From Laguncularia racemosa (Eukaryota; Streptophyta; Magnoliopsida; Myrtales; Combretaceae), in NCBI GenBank assembly GCA_037954665.1, contig JBBMOL010000082.1, forward strand, positions 1,302,001-1,366,000: DNA of 64,000 nt, written 5' to 3'. The position numbers and the translations under genes are program-made. The notes beneath the pieces were generated by a model. That model had not been told where the DNA came from. It did no database searches and was given only the letters and a program-made list of their open reading frames with translations. This document shows positions 1 to 10,601 of this stretch, piece after piece (the first letter of the stretch is position 1; every line of letters begins with the position of its first letter).

Positions 1-1502
1 ATTAGCCTTGTTTGTTATACTTCAATTGGACTCATAAGAAGAAGCTTGTATACCTTGTCCTGTTGCTGAATGGTATACTCATTGGTATATCCATCATACT
101 TGGCTCTGAGGTTATACTGCCGAGGTTTTCTAAGGATCAAATGTGTAGCTTCCATAGGAACTACATTACAAACAATTTCGTCAATATAATCACCAATAAG
201 TAATGGAACACGAACCTGTTTGTGTACATGAACAGCTCCCTATAGACTCAACCAATGAAGTGCATAAGGTCTTGGATGCTGCCCCACCTGTAAACCCAAC
301 TTAGTAACCCAGCTTGCTGAAGCAACATTAGTGCAACTTCCTGTGTCAACCATAATCAAACAAGTCTTCCCCTGCATCATGCCTTGGATATGAAATAAAT
401 TAGCTCTCTGATTATGAACAGCTTCATCCTACTTAACCATTAGCAAGTCTCCCTGTACTGGATTCGCTATAATGTCTTCATCTTCCTCTTCTACCTCAGT
501 ACTCTTTTGTTCTTCTTCCTCACTCTCAACTTTATCCCCCTTTATGACCATAACCCTTTTATTAGGACATTGAGAAGCAATATGGCTAAGTCCTAAACAC
601 TTAAAACATTTGATATCCCTGCTCTTGTTTTGTTGTGTTTGGTCAACAGCCACACTAGCAACTGCCTTTCCCTTTTCCTTCCTTTCCTTCTCCCTCTCAC
701 CATCATCTGACTTATGGTGATGATATGATTTCTGATCCCGCCTGCGCTGATGCCACTCAACCTGACTGGCTAATTTAATCACATCCTCAAGAGTCTGATA
801 ATGCTAGAGTTTCACTACATTAGCAATGTCCATCTTCAACCCATTGATGAAATGAGCTATGGATTCATCTGATGATTCCCTAATATCACATCTTGCCATT
901 AGTGTTTCAAACTCCTTCACATACTCTTCTATGCTCTTCTTACCCTGCCTCAAGGATTGCAACTCCATCAGCATCTCTTGTTTATAGTAGTTTGGCACAA
1001 ATCTGCGTCTCATCAACCTTTTCATCAAAGCCTATGAACGCACTTTCTCCTCATCAGCCCTACGTCTCTCTGTTTGTAATTTATCCCACCACAGACTAGC
1101 ATATTCAGAGAATGCTAGAGATGCCATTTTCACCTTCATGCGCTCATCCCACTCACAACAATCAAACACCTTCTCAACCCGTGGCACCCAGTCTAGGAAT
1201 TCCTCTAGTTTACTACTACCAGTGAAAGGTGGAATTTTCAGCTTAATGTTTTCAATCCCCTTACGCCTGTCATCATTGTTTCCACTCCTACTCCTTTCAC
1301 TACCAGCATCAAATTCACCACTAGAATGTCTCCTCATAATTCCTGCACCACTATGGCTTCTTTTATCCCTAACCTCCAATCTCTCCATAATCAATCTAAT
1401 ATTTTCTTGGATTTAATTGAACTCAGCCCTAGTCACAACCTCACCCCCATTATCAGCATCATTCCCATTATTGTTGTTATGAACACTTCCATGCGACGAC
1501 AT
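1..1502 (-). pseudogene. Broken gag-protease polyprotein of family A
   Basis: Read on the minus strand from the ATG at 1502 (MSSHGS...). In order: an acidic Asn/Gly-rich N-terminus, the retrotransposon gag core (WWDKL motif and the LRQGKKSIEEYVKEFE motif, about 800-1394), a Lys/Glu-rich linker, a CCHC zinc knuckle (CFKCLGLSHIASQC, about 560-610), an acidic stretch and a retropepsin with the active-site motif VDTGSCTNV near 310-360. The frame is broken by several nonsense codons, mostly TAA or TAG where related elements have Gln. Gag forms the particle and protease matures it. The window edge removes the C-terminus. Confidence 0.85.
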
Positions 1503-1849
1503 CTCTACCAATCAAAATTTCAGTAAAGATATTCACAAGAACACAATTCTCAACAATAGCCCCAAACACCAATTCACAGCAATTCAACACCCAACAATTG
1601 AATTCAACAAAGATATTCACAAAACCTCAATTCTCAACAAAAGCCCAATCACCAATTCATCGCCCAACAATTGAATTCACAGCAATACTTATCAAAATAA
1701 ATTCCCAAATTTCCTAACCAAAAGCAGTATTGAATTAAAACTACAATTGAGTTGAGATTCAATAACCTTACCGATTTAACCCACGTTTTGATCGAATCCT
1801 TCGCTTTGAATTCTTACGAATCCAACCTTTGCTCCTTATGAATCCTTTT

Positions 1850-1862
1850 GGCTCTGATACCA
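1850..1862 (-). promoter_or_regulatory. Primer-binding site (initiator tRNA-Met type)
   Basis: On the minus strand this reads TGGTATCAGAGCC, complementary to the 3' end of plant initiator tRNA-Met. It lies two bases downstream of the 5' LTR end (TGTCA), the usual spacing. Confidence 0.85.
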
Positions 1863-1864
1863 AA

Positions 1865-2621
1865 TGACACAGATTTGATATGCTTTGATACCAAATGACA
1901 CAAAATCGGAATCGAATTCCTTTCACATAAATCAATTCGTCAATAACAATTTTAGGGTTTTCTGGATTTTGGTACTAACGAATAAAAAACAAGGATATGG
2001 ATAAAATTATCAATCTATAGATGCCAAGATTGATAAAATTAAACTAATTTGCAATCAAATCATAGAACGATAGAGACCACGTTCTATAAATTAATCACTT
2101 AAGGTTAAAGAATTCTAAGAATTCAATAATGATGCTCGCCACAAACTCCATAGGAACCAAGAATTTGATAAGAACAATACGAATAAAGTGAAAATGAATT
2201 CTCAATATTCAAGAATCTCGAAAGAGGATTCACTCACACCGCTCAAGTGTTTGTTTACAAAAAAAAAAAAATAACATTCCGTCTCGAAAACCCTAAGGAC
2301 GCCTATTTATATCATCTCAAAAAAATTGTGCGAGGCCATTCAAGGCCGGCGGCCTAAATATATAGGCTGGCAACAAAGGTCGGCGGCCTTGATTTAGGCC
2401 GGCACCAAGGCTGGCGGCCTACTTTTAGGCCAGCTCCAAGGTTGGCGGCCATGAAGATAATCAGCCGGCCTTTATTTAAAGCCGGCTTAAGGCTGGCCGA
2501 ACTTTGCCTTGGGTCCTCCTGATGCCCATGTCCTCCTTTTTTGGACCCCGTATTGCCACCTAGAGCTCAGATTGACTTTGTTTTCTTTGGTGCTCGTATC
2601 TTAGCTCTTGGAATCGTATTA
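1865..2621 (-). repeat. 5' LTR of family A, left copy (757 bp)
   Basis: On the plus strand it runs from TGACAC to CGTATTA; the matching 3' LTR of the right copy ends TATCA, so this outer end carries a C-to-T change. The first 35 bp contain a second PBS-like block (GATACCAAATGACAC occurs twice, at the true PBS and again about 30 bp inside), so the LTR end and PBS are tandemly duplicated. A GGCC-rich tandem region lies at 2335-2512. The expected promoter and poly(A) functions are inferred from position only. Confidence 0.85.
2335..2512. repeat. GGCC/GCCGGC-rich tandem repeat in the family A LTR
   Basis: Degenerate units of about 30 bp built around AGGCCGGCGGCC alternate with T-rich spacers. 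Unit number differs between LTR copies: the region near 60625-60760 is shorter by most of the 78 bp that separate the two large duplicated blocks, so it expands and contracts. It is a CpG-rich island in AT-rich DNA. Confidence 0.8.
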
Positions 2622-4100
2622 GTTGGTGTAAGTATGATGGAAGCATGAGTGAGGAAGAAAACTAGTAGAAAGTATGAGGAACTCATAGGTGGAAACATCA
2701 ACAAAGAAGAGAAGGAAGAAGACGATATAAACCTTTAAGGATTGCTAAATCCTGCGGGTTATCCTACAAGTTGTTCGTTGGAAGATATTAAAGACAATTG
2801 GGTAAATGAAAGGTTCAAAGATGCTTCATGGATGAGAGAAGCGTCTATGATGGTGTAACTGGTGAAGGGAATGATTTAAGAAATATTTAAGATGATGGCC
2901 TGGGAGATAGTTAGAATGAGATAGATTTCACAATGGAATGTTCAAAAGATGTCGAGGAAGATCATTCATAGCCAAATACCCTAATGCAACATCTTTAGTT
3001 GTCTCTTCCAAGGATATCTTGCATAGGTAGAAGAAGGAATTCCAAATTTGGCAAGTCGAAGACATTCCATTGCTTGACTTGTACATAAAGAAAGCAGATA
3101 GTCGATCATAGCAACTTGAGGTGTTAGAAGCATAGATTCAAAGGAAGTTCAACATTTGAATCATGTTCTCTTGAAGTTCCATAAGGAGGAAACTTCATGC
3201 CTTGTCATCAATCACAAGATGAGTAGAGTACACATATCGGGTGCTAGCAGACTACCAAAGTTAGGTGGAGATGCGACTTTATGATTGGGTTGAGGAAGCA
3301 ATGCAGAAGGATACTGACTTTAAGAGGAACACAAAGGTGTTACTCGTTGGAATCACTCAATTCTGGCTAGGACTATAATAACCCTAAACAAGTGAGTGGG
3401 AAACTTAATGATATACTACTATGTTGTGTTGGATGTGGAATGCTATGTATGTGAAATTGTTGTTTGTAGTATTTGCTATTTAATGTGATTGTTGTCGAGT
3501 TATGTGGTGGGAATTAATGAGTTTGGAAATAAGTCAAGAGGAATATAGGAGAATGAATGGTCCAAGAGTTTAGATGTCATTACCTTAATAATAGCTCCTA
3601 GCACTATATTGCTAATGCTATAACTATAAGCCTAACCTATGTTTTAGAAATTGTTTTCTTCCGAGTCAACCAAAATATAGAAACTTAGCTTTTCCTTTTA
3701 TAGCTTCCGAATAGGTATGCTTAGTTAAAATAGGGTGTATAGGCATCAGTATGTATACATGTCAGAGTTGGTTCCTGAATGTGATACATATACTCAACAA
3801 ATTTATTTTCCTATTTTAATTACGAAACACACTCATGAACATAACCATACCAAATCATGAGTGAAACCTTAATTTTTACAAATCAATGACCATATTTTCT
3901 TACCCTCTTAAGTACGCAAGGGGAAATGTCTAGTAAATTGTCTTTAATTGAGGAAAGGTCCCAAACATAAATATGTATGGATATGTATATATGTATATAT
4001 TATGCATAACTGTCTTGAAGACATTAAAAGGAAAATGCAAGATGACCTTCCTGGCTCTTGAAAGTGTGAAAATGATAGAGCACTTGAGATGTGCGATGAC

Positions 4101-4240
4101 ACAAAGGTGTCAGAAATGATTGAAAGCTAACCCGAATGGTTCGGCATTCGAGAAAAGGGTATAGAGGTGCTAGATCTGATGATTGTAAGTCGACTCGAGT
4201 GGTTTGACATTTAAAAGAAACGGCACGGAAAGGTGCTGAG
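4101..4240. repeat. Two-unit degenerate tandem repeat of about 65 bp
   Basis: Two blocks share CCGAATGGTTCGGCATT / TCGAGTGGTTTGACATT followed by GAAA and a GGTGCT motif. The same pair is present near 62350-62490 in the second large duplicate. Such internal tandem repeats are common in plant gypsy LTRs. Confidence 0.6.
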
Positions 4241-4869
4241 ATAATTTAATCTATTATAAAATTGGATAGGTCAATGTCCACGGGGTTTGGGTTCAGTGTC
4301 GATGTTGCGTAACTAGAAATGCAAAATCTTTGCTTGTGATGAGTGATAAGAAGAACATGATTTGTGCTTGTTGTGATGAGTGAAATGGAATGTTTGATGT
4401 TTACTTTTGTGATATGATTGATTGCGATTATAAATGTTGTTTGATCACCCTAAATAAATTAATTAAGGAAGAGGACCTGATTTAAAAAACTAATATGCAT
4501 TTTTATGAGACATTGCATGAGATTGAAGGCCATCACTATCACAGCATGTGTCAAAAGTGATCAAGAGGATCGTTGTTCCGCTAAGTGCAAACTAAGTGAC
4601 TAGGGGATTGTCGTGCCTTGATGATTCCGAGTTCGGCTTGTCCTTGAGGGTTTTGCTCCATCTGGTGCAAAGAAGCACAAGAGCATTTACTGTTTAATTA
4701 ATAAGATATCATAATTTACCGAGTGATAAGATAAATAAATCGGGTAATGACTTGGGCACTGATGGTGGCTTCAGAATCCCCAACCCAAGGTCAAGGGGGG
4801 CATAAACCCTAGACTTTATGTCGGTTACTGGAAGACTACATGAGATACTGCATTCATATGGTTGTTCAT

Positions 4870-5020
4870 GGATAGCATACGTTTAATATTTTAAATTGAA
4901 TTTTCTTGCTTGTGTACATAGCATAGGTTTAATAACTTGATGTGAATTTTCTTGTGTATGTATGTAGCATATGTCTAATATTTGATTTGAGTTTGTTTGT
5001 GTGTGTGTACGTAGCATTGA
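4870..5020. repeat. Three-unit tandem repeat of about 47 bp
   Basis: Units begin TAGCATA(C/G/T)GT and run through TTTAATA, a GAATTTTCTTG-like block and a TGTGTACA/TGTATGTATG end. A fourth partial unit starts TAGCATTG near 5013. The array is repeated near 63124-63265. Confidence 0.7.
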
Positions 5021-5477
5021 AAGTGTTACCATCCCATTCACAAAGCCATGGTGTGTTTACCCCCTCATAGACTTTATGCCGATGTCGACAGTGAAAGCAC
5101 GAGATGGGCTAAGATGTAAAGTATTGAGAGTTTTAGAAGACCAAAACAACAAAGTAAGAATTGTGAATGATAGATTTACTTAGATGAATGTTAGGACCCC
5201 AATGTAAATAGAAATTTTTAAATTGAGATACCTAGGATTTATCCTATTCTATCGATTGGTAGGGGATACCGATTCTCTACGATCATGGTCGACCATGGGA
5301 TTCGGGTTTCATAGTGATATTTTATTATCTAATCATATGTATTATAACTTGTTATAAATGTAATTATTTACTTAAAGTCTTACGATCTCTGACTCGTAAG
5401 ATAATTATCATGTAACGGTTGCACACGTGCCATGATAATTTAGTAAAGGCTTCTAGGCCTCCTTTTGGGACGTGACA

Positions 5478-7012
5478 CTACCCCAATTGTTCAACTAATG
5501 CAAGTCATAAAGGCTAGGATATGGGCTAGTAGATAAATGTAATTTGTCTACTAATGCAGCAGATATAACATTCGTGCAACTACCACTATCAATGATGAGT
5601 ACACAAAGGTTACCTCTGATCCTACAAGAGGTATGGAATATGTTCTCTCTTTGTGTGTCTCTAGCTTCAAGAGATATGGTTAGAGTCCTACGTAACACAT
5701 TAATAGGTAGATATTGTTCACTTGTACACTCCTCATGTGTTTCTGCAATCTGGTCATCATAATACTCTTGCAATGCTACAAACAAGTTTGTAGGTTCAGC
5801 ATATTCCTCCTCAACTGCAGCATCTTCCCCAGCGCTCTCCATAACAGTCATCATCCTCTAATTTAGACACTGTGTTGCCATATGCCCAAATCCCAAGCAT
5901 TTAAAGCATTTGATTTGGCGTGCTTTTTCACTAGTAGATCCGAGAACAGTTTGCCTCACATCTGGTGCTATTACCTCTTTACCCTTCCTAGAGGGTATAT
6001 TTTCCATGGCAGTGCTAGGGGTAGTTTTGTCCACTGCTTTCACCATCTCACCTACCACCTTTGTCCCTTCTGATCGACTATCAATCGCTATGGGTTTGGT
6101 AGTAGTATTGGGCTTGCTGCTCGGAGCCTTGAACAAGTTGGACCTCCTTTACCTCTCCACTTTCAAGGCTAACTAAATAGCCTCATTAAGTGTGCTATAG
6201 CGTTGCAACTCAACAACACACACTATATCATATTTCAGTCTTGAGACGAAGCGTACTAAGGTTTGTTCTGAAGGTTTGATTGACCCACATCTAATCATGA
6301 GGGTTTCAAATTCCTACACATAATCATCCACTGTCTTGCCTCCCTGCTTCAAAGTCTACAGTCACATAAACAGTTCTTGTTTGTAGTGCTCAGGAATAAA
6401 TCTTTTTCTCAACACCCTTTTCATATCCCTCCATGTTTAAATCTCAACCTCCCTATCCCTGCACTTGTTGATAATCAAATTCTTCCACCATAGTGTAGCG
6501 TATTCTGTAAACTTAACAACAGCTAAATGGACTCAGGTATTATCATCGATCTCATAACATTTAAACAGACCCTCAACATTGTCCTCCCAATCTAAATAAT
6601 CATCAGCTGATCCTTTATCGTCATAAGAAGGCATCTGCAGCTTTACATACTCCAATCCTGGAGGTAGCCTGAAATCCCTATTTTGATATGGATTAGCCCT
6701 AAAGTTGTCATCCCTTTATTCCCTATAAGGATGATGATCCCCACCCATCCTTCTCTTCAAATTTCCATCTCCCACGACTCTATCTCTCTGAAGGTTCTTT
6801 AGAGCTACCCAAGGTAGTGCTTGAAGGTTCACCACTAGTGGTTGTGGTAATGTCATCCTATCAATCCTAGTTGCCAAAGTAGCAACTATGGTAGTAAGGT
6901 CTTAGAGTTATTCTTCTAAATTCCTCCTACCTGTAGTATTATGACCCTAACCTCCACTAACCTGACTATTGGCCTCATTGCTAATTCCCCCATTCACACT
7001 TTTGTTGGACAT
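5478..7012 (-). pseudogene. Broken gag-protease of B4
   Basis: The minus-strand frame starts at the ATG at 7012 (MSNKSVNGG). It covers a gag N-terminus with a DRMTLP motif, the core gag region (SADDYLDWED and LWWKNLII motifs), a basic linker, a CCHC knuckle (CFKCLGFGHMATQC, 5858-5910) and a retropepsin (RENIFHTSC ... IIDSGSCTNVIS, 5495-5700). The frame is interrupted by many stops, for instance at the boundary between knuckle and protease (near 5856) and repeatedly in the gag core. Sequence homologous to the YTLHWL segment of other proteases continues to about 5478 and then ends. Confidence 0.82.
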
Positions 7013-8081
7013 GTTGTGATTTAAGAAGTAATCCCACAAATTATAGCACACTCCTTCAACAACACCAACCCACATGTTTAACAACCACAATAATGCAATA
7101 GCTTACATTTCAAAAAGAATTATAGGCACAAGGAAATAATTTAGTACTTTAAGTAAAGTTCAACAAATGAAGTACACACACAACTACTTTCAAGTAATTA
7201 GAACTAAATTCAACTACAAGTGCTTAAGTAACTAGTCAATTACTTTCACACTTTAATGACTTGTTTAAATTCAAATTCTACTACTCAAACCTTCCTTTTT
7301 TAGCCATGACACACACTCACACTTTAGCTTCAACATGCAACACCTTACTCTACACAATTCCACAAATTCACAAATGGCAATTCCCTCACTCAACACACAA
7401 ACACAATGCCAACAATTCAATACTCCTTTTTACACCACAAAATATTGTATTTCCAATTCCACAATAAAAAATAATCTACACCAAAATGCACACAACCCTA
7501 CACACACTCCATGGTTTACACTTCCAAACATACAATTTTCACCACTACAAACACTAAAGCAAACCACAACTTATACACCAAAATAGCAACAATTCAAATT
7601 GGAAAATCAAACCACTTCACTAATCGCAACCCTTCCTCAAATGGTAAGAAGTAATTTTCAAATTCAAACAACCATTCATTAACTTCTTCAACTTAATGTT
7701 TGTTTTGAAAATCAAATAATTTCCAAATCTTCTACACAACTTACATATGGAAATGTTCAATTACACCCTCTATTTTTCCAAAAACAAACATGTAAGGATC
7801 ACAATTCTTCTTCCTACACAATTGCACTTCTAAATTTATATTCAAAATACACTAATTCTCCTCTTCCTTCATGGTGAAGTCCACAACATAGAAGCTTCAA
7901 CAAATACTCAAAACTCACTCCAACAAGCAGCAAGTTCAACTTCCACTCAAGACAAATCACACCACTCCAAGCAATTACAACAACAATTTTAATTTACTCT
8001 CAATTTCGGAATTGAAGATGTAAGAACATGAACCCTAAATTTCTGAAATTCAAAATCAAATAACCCTTCTCAGAACCTTAA

Positions 8082-8093
8082 TCTCTGATACCA
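8082..8093 (-). promoter_or_regulatory. PBS of B4
   Basis: Reads TGGTATCAGAGA on the minus strand, one base different from the initiator tRNA-Met complement, five bases downstream of the LTR end CACATCA. Confidence 0.75.
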
Positions 8094-8098
8094 AAAGA

Positions 8099-9111
8099 TG
8101 ATGTGCCTAAATGGGAATTAAGCATAAGAAAAATAATCCAAATAATAACCCCAAATGACAAGACCAATTAAGTTCACTTTTAGAGCAAAATTGGACCGTA
8201 AACTTTAAATGCAATCTTTGATCCGAATGATGTATTTCATACAATGATTAGCACGGTGAAGTATTCCTCAATGAAGATCACAAATTATACTTGAAAAAGC
8301 CACGTGATTACTAATAAAAAACAATAAGAACCACTTCCGTGATCTACCTTCAAAATGGATTGATTTCATAGTTCAAGAATTGTGCACAATGGTTGAATCG
8401 AAAAACAAGTATGATAGTAACTCAAATGAAGCACAATATTTCAATAATACTAATTCAAATCTGACCAAGAAATGTTTCAATCTAACCCTAGATATGACAC
8501 ATTAGAGAAGAAAAGAAAACATAACAAATAGAAACTGATATAACTCACAATTTCAAGTTGTTGCACTCGCCACAATTTCAACTCTTGGGATTGAAATTGA
8601 TAAGAGGGGATTGAACTAGGATGAACCCTAAGCTCTCTCACGTAAAAGTGACGTGTTTAATTTGAAAAAAATTCCCCTAAAACCCTACTTTAAGCAAGTA
8701 TTTATACTTGCTCCCTTTAGGATTAGAAAGTCCACAAAATTACAAGTATGCTACTTTTAGGGTGGCTGGTCCTAAATGAAAATTACAAACAAATGAAAAT
8801 GTCCTAAAAGAAATTGTAACATAAAATGGTCCAAAGAACAATTACAAAGAACAAAAATATATAATTCTTCAAGTGCTAATGCTTCAAAGTGAAATCAATC
8901 GTGGCAGCCTTTGGATGCAAATCTAATGATGTCCTATGGCCATCAACTAATGTAAGGCATTTTGGCATCCTATAGAGAAATAATATTGTACCTATAAGAT
9001 TATTATTCAAATATTTATTAGATAAAAGGAAATAAAGTCAAATATGAGCAATTTAGATCATCATCTAAATCAAATTCTGAGAACATCTATGGCGCGGAAA
9101 ATTTCCCATCA
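8099..9111 (-). repeat. 5' LTR of B4 (1013 bp)
   Basis: The plus strand runs from TGATGTGCC to CCCATCA, giving TG...CA ends. The TATA region is the palindrome GCAAGTATTTATACTTGC near 8691-8708. The U3 part (sense start TGATGGGAAAT) aligns with B6 at 9574 but not with the TGATAGGAATC-type U3 of B1, B2, B3 and B5. Confidence 0.82.
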
Positions 9112-9483
9112 GTCACATAAAAAGTCATCTTCATACCTTCCAATGCGAAAAGCAACTAGCACCCACTTGTCCACCCTCACTTCACCACTATCATTCAACC
9201 ATTGCAATTTGTAAGGTCGAGGATGCTCACTAGTGGAAATTCCTAATTTCTCAACTATAGTTACACTTACTACATTAGTACAACTCCTACCATCTATAAT
9301 CACACCATATACCTTGTCTTTAAAGAGGTACCTAGTATGAAATATGTTCTCCCTTTGCACCACTTCCTCTTCTCTATCTTGTACATTCCAAACTCTCCTG
9401 GTTACCAACAACTTCTCCTGAACAACAAACTCCTCCCCATCAACATTTTTAGAAGACTTTCTATAAGACATGTTGCTACACAA
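9112..9483 (-). pseudogene. Retropepsin fragment of a D-like gypsy element
   Basis: An open minus-strand frame contains VVQRENIFHTRY, the active-site motif IIDGRSCTNVVS (Gly to Arg at the position after the first Gly) and RPYKLQWLNDSGEVRV...GRYEDDFLCD. It is closest to the D1 protease at 38280-38520. The frame ends at the edge of the B4 LTR, so B4 apparently inserted into or beside this older element. The rest of the interval to 9573 has no recognisable coding content. Confidence 0.8.
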
Positions 9484-9573
9484 AATAATGTTAGGAGTAA
9501 TAAAATGTAATATCTCAAACTCACTCGTTCACGTGTTTCACTTAAATCACTCTATTGTTCTCACCAATCCTCA

Positions 9574-10583
9574 TGATGGAAAAAATTCTGGCATTGTCAA
9601 CCTCTTCAGAACCTAATTTGGATGATTAACCAAATTGCTCATATTTTATCTTATGTCTTTATTTCTAATAAACTTTGAGAATAATCTTACAGGTACAATT
9701 ATATATCTCCATGGGATGCCAAATGTCCTACAACTTCAGTTGGACACGAAACATTTTTCTGGATAACAATCAAAGGCCCGCTGCGATTGTTCTCTATTCT
9801 AAGGCATTGGATCATGAAGAATTATGTTATTTTGTATCTTGTAAATGTTTATTGAACTATTTTGGTTGTATTTTGGTTTTGGGACACTTTTATTTCTTTG
9901 TAACTTTCATTTAGGGTTAACCACCTTAAAAGTGGCAAACTTGTAATTTTGAGCACTTTTTAACCCTAGGAGTAGCAAGTATAAATACTTGCTTAAGAGA
10001 GGGTTTGAGGGGCTTATCATTTGGAAGATTAAACACCTCCTTTCACGTGAGAATTAGGGTTCATACCTTGGTTCCAAACTCTTATCAATTTCAATACCAA
10101 GAGTTGAAATTGTAGCGAGTGCAACATCTTGAAATTGTGAGTTATATCAATTTCATTTTGTTGTGATTTCTTTTCTTCTCTAGTGTGTCATATCTAGGGT
10201 TGAATTGAGATAGTTCTTGGTCATAATTACTTGTTGTTATTCACGAATTCTTATGCTTATTTGAAGGAATTATCAAATTGATCCGATTCATCTTTGAGGA
10301 TTTCCTTGATAACGTGTTCTTCATTATTGGAAAAGGGATTGTTTTGTTACGGTTTTCTTTTATCAAATTGAGGATTCATTTGCGTGGATTACATGAAATT
10401 AGAGTGTTTTTAGAAGGAATGTTCATTATGGTATTCTAATTATATCATTGGTTGTTTGAATTTCATCATTTCATCATTAGGGTTCAATTGAAAAGTGCCA
10501 TTTTTGGATCCGATTTTTCCTTGACTTGAGATAGTTTTTCTTAAGTCTTTTGAATGTGCTTTCAAGTGTGTTTAGGCACATCA
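9574..10583 (+). repeat. 5' LTR of B6 (1010 bp)
   Basis: Runs from TGATGGAAAAA to GGCACATCA. U3 aligns with the reverse complement of the B4 LTR over the segments AATTGCTCATATTT, CTAATAAA and GATGCCAAA. From about 9850 onward it also matches the LTRs of B1, B2, B3 and B5. Confidence 0.85.
9975..9992 (+). promoter_or_regulatory. TATA box inside a perfect 18-bp palindrome
   Basis: GCAAGTATAAATACTTGC is a perfect inverted repeat whose centre is TATAAAT (9980-9986). The same palindrome occurs at the equivalent place in most family B LTRs. As the only TATA-like motif in a plausible position it is probably the LTR promoter core. Confidence 0.6.
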
Positions 10584-10589
10584 TCTTTT

Positions 10590-10601
10590 TGGTATCAGTG
10601 C
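10590..10601 (+). promoter_or_regulatory. PBS of B6
   Basis: TGGTATCAGTGC, one base off the tRNA-Met complement, six bases after the LTR end CACATCA. Confidence 0.75.

Larger units (their letters stand above)
1..2621 (-). mobile_element. Family A gag-protease LTR retrotransposon, left copy (3' part off window)
   Basis: Minus-strand Ty3/gypsy element of which the window holds protease and gag (1-1502), the 5' leader (1503-1849), the PBS (1850-1862) and the 5' LTR (1865-2621). The 3' end lies left of position 1. The flank right of the LTR begins with GTTGG (2622-2626), the same 5 bp that flank the complete right copy at 57427-57431 and 60895-60899, so this is the target-site duplication. The complete copy shows that no RT, RNase H or integrase exists in this family. 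It is a non-autonomous gag-protease element. Boundaries are read directly; the dependence on a helper element is inferred. Confidence 0.88.
2622..5477. other. Decayed LTR-like sequence without a recognisable gene
   Basis: This stretch follows the A insertion (target-site duplication GTTGG at 2622-2626) and recurs at 60895-63726. No intact coding region is visible; short open stretches near 3150-3390 and at 5001-5183 resemble no family I know. Tandem repeats lie at 4101-4240 and 4870-5020, and the block ends GGGACGTGACA directly against a protease reading frame, which looks like the end of a long LTR inserted into element B4. The LTR start could not be placed. A Del/Tekay-type LTR is my best guess from its repeat-rich layout, at low confidence. 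Confidence 0.4.
5478..9111 (-). mobile_element. Family B element B4 (gag-protease, minus strand)
   Basis: From right to left: 5' LTR (8099-9111), tRNA-Met PBS (8082-8093), long leader (7013-8081), gag and protease (5478-7012). The protease frame stops abruptly at 5478 where the sequence changes to the LTR-like end GGGACGTGACA, so the 3' part is cut off or displaced by another insertion. The same junction is present at 63726 in the second large duplicate. Its U3 (TGATGGGAAAT on the sense strand) differs from that of B1, B2, B3 and B5, while R, U5, leader and gag are alike; B4 and B6 form a subfamily. Confidence 0.82.

Noticed and set aside
5001..5183. 60-codon frame repeated at 63250-63432 as a conserved small gene
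   Set aside because: Its conservation is explained by the large duplication; it begins in a TG repeat and matches no known family.
7261..7586. Plus-strand frames rich in Thr, His and Asn in the B4 leader (also 21932-22285 in B3)
   Set aside because: They are antisense to the element leader, compositionally driven (ACA/CAC-rich), and not conserved in frame between copies.
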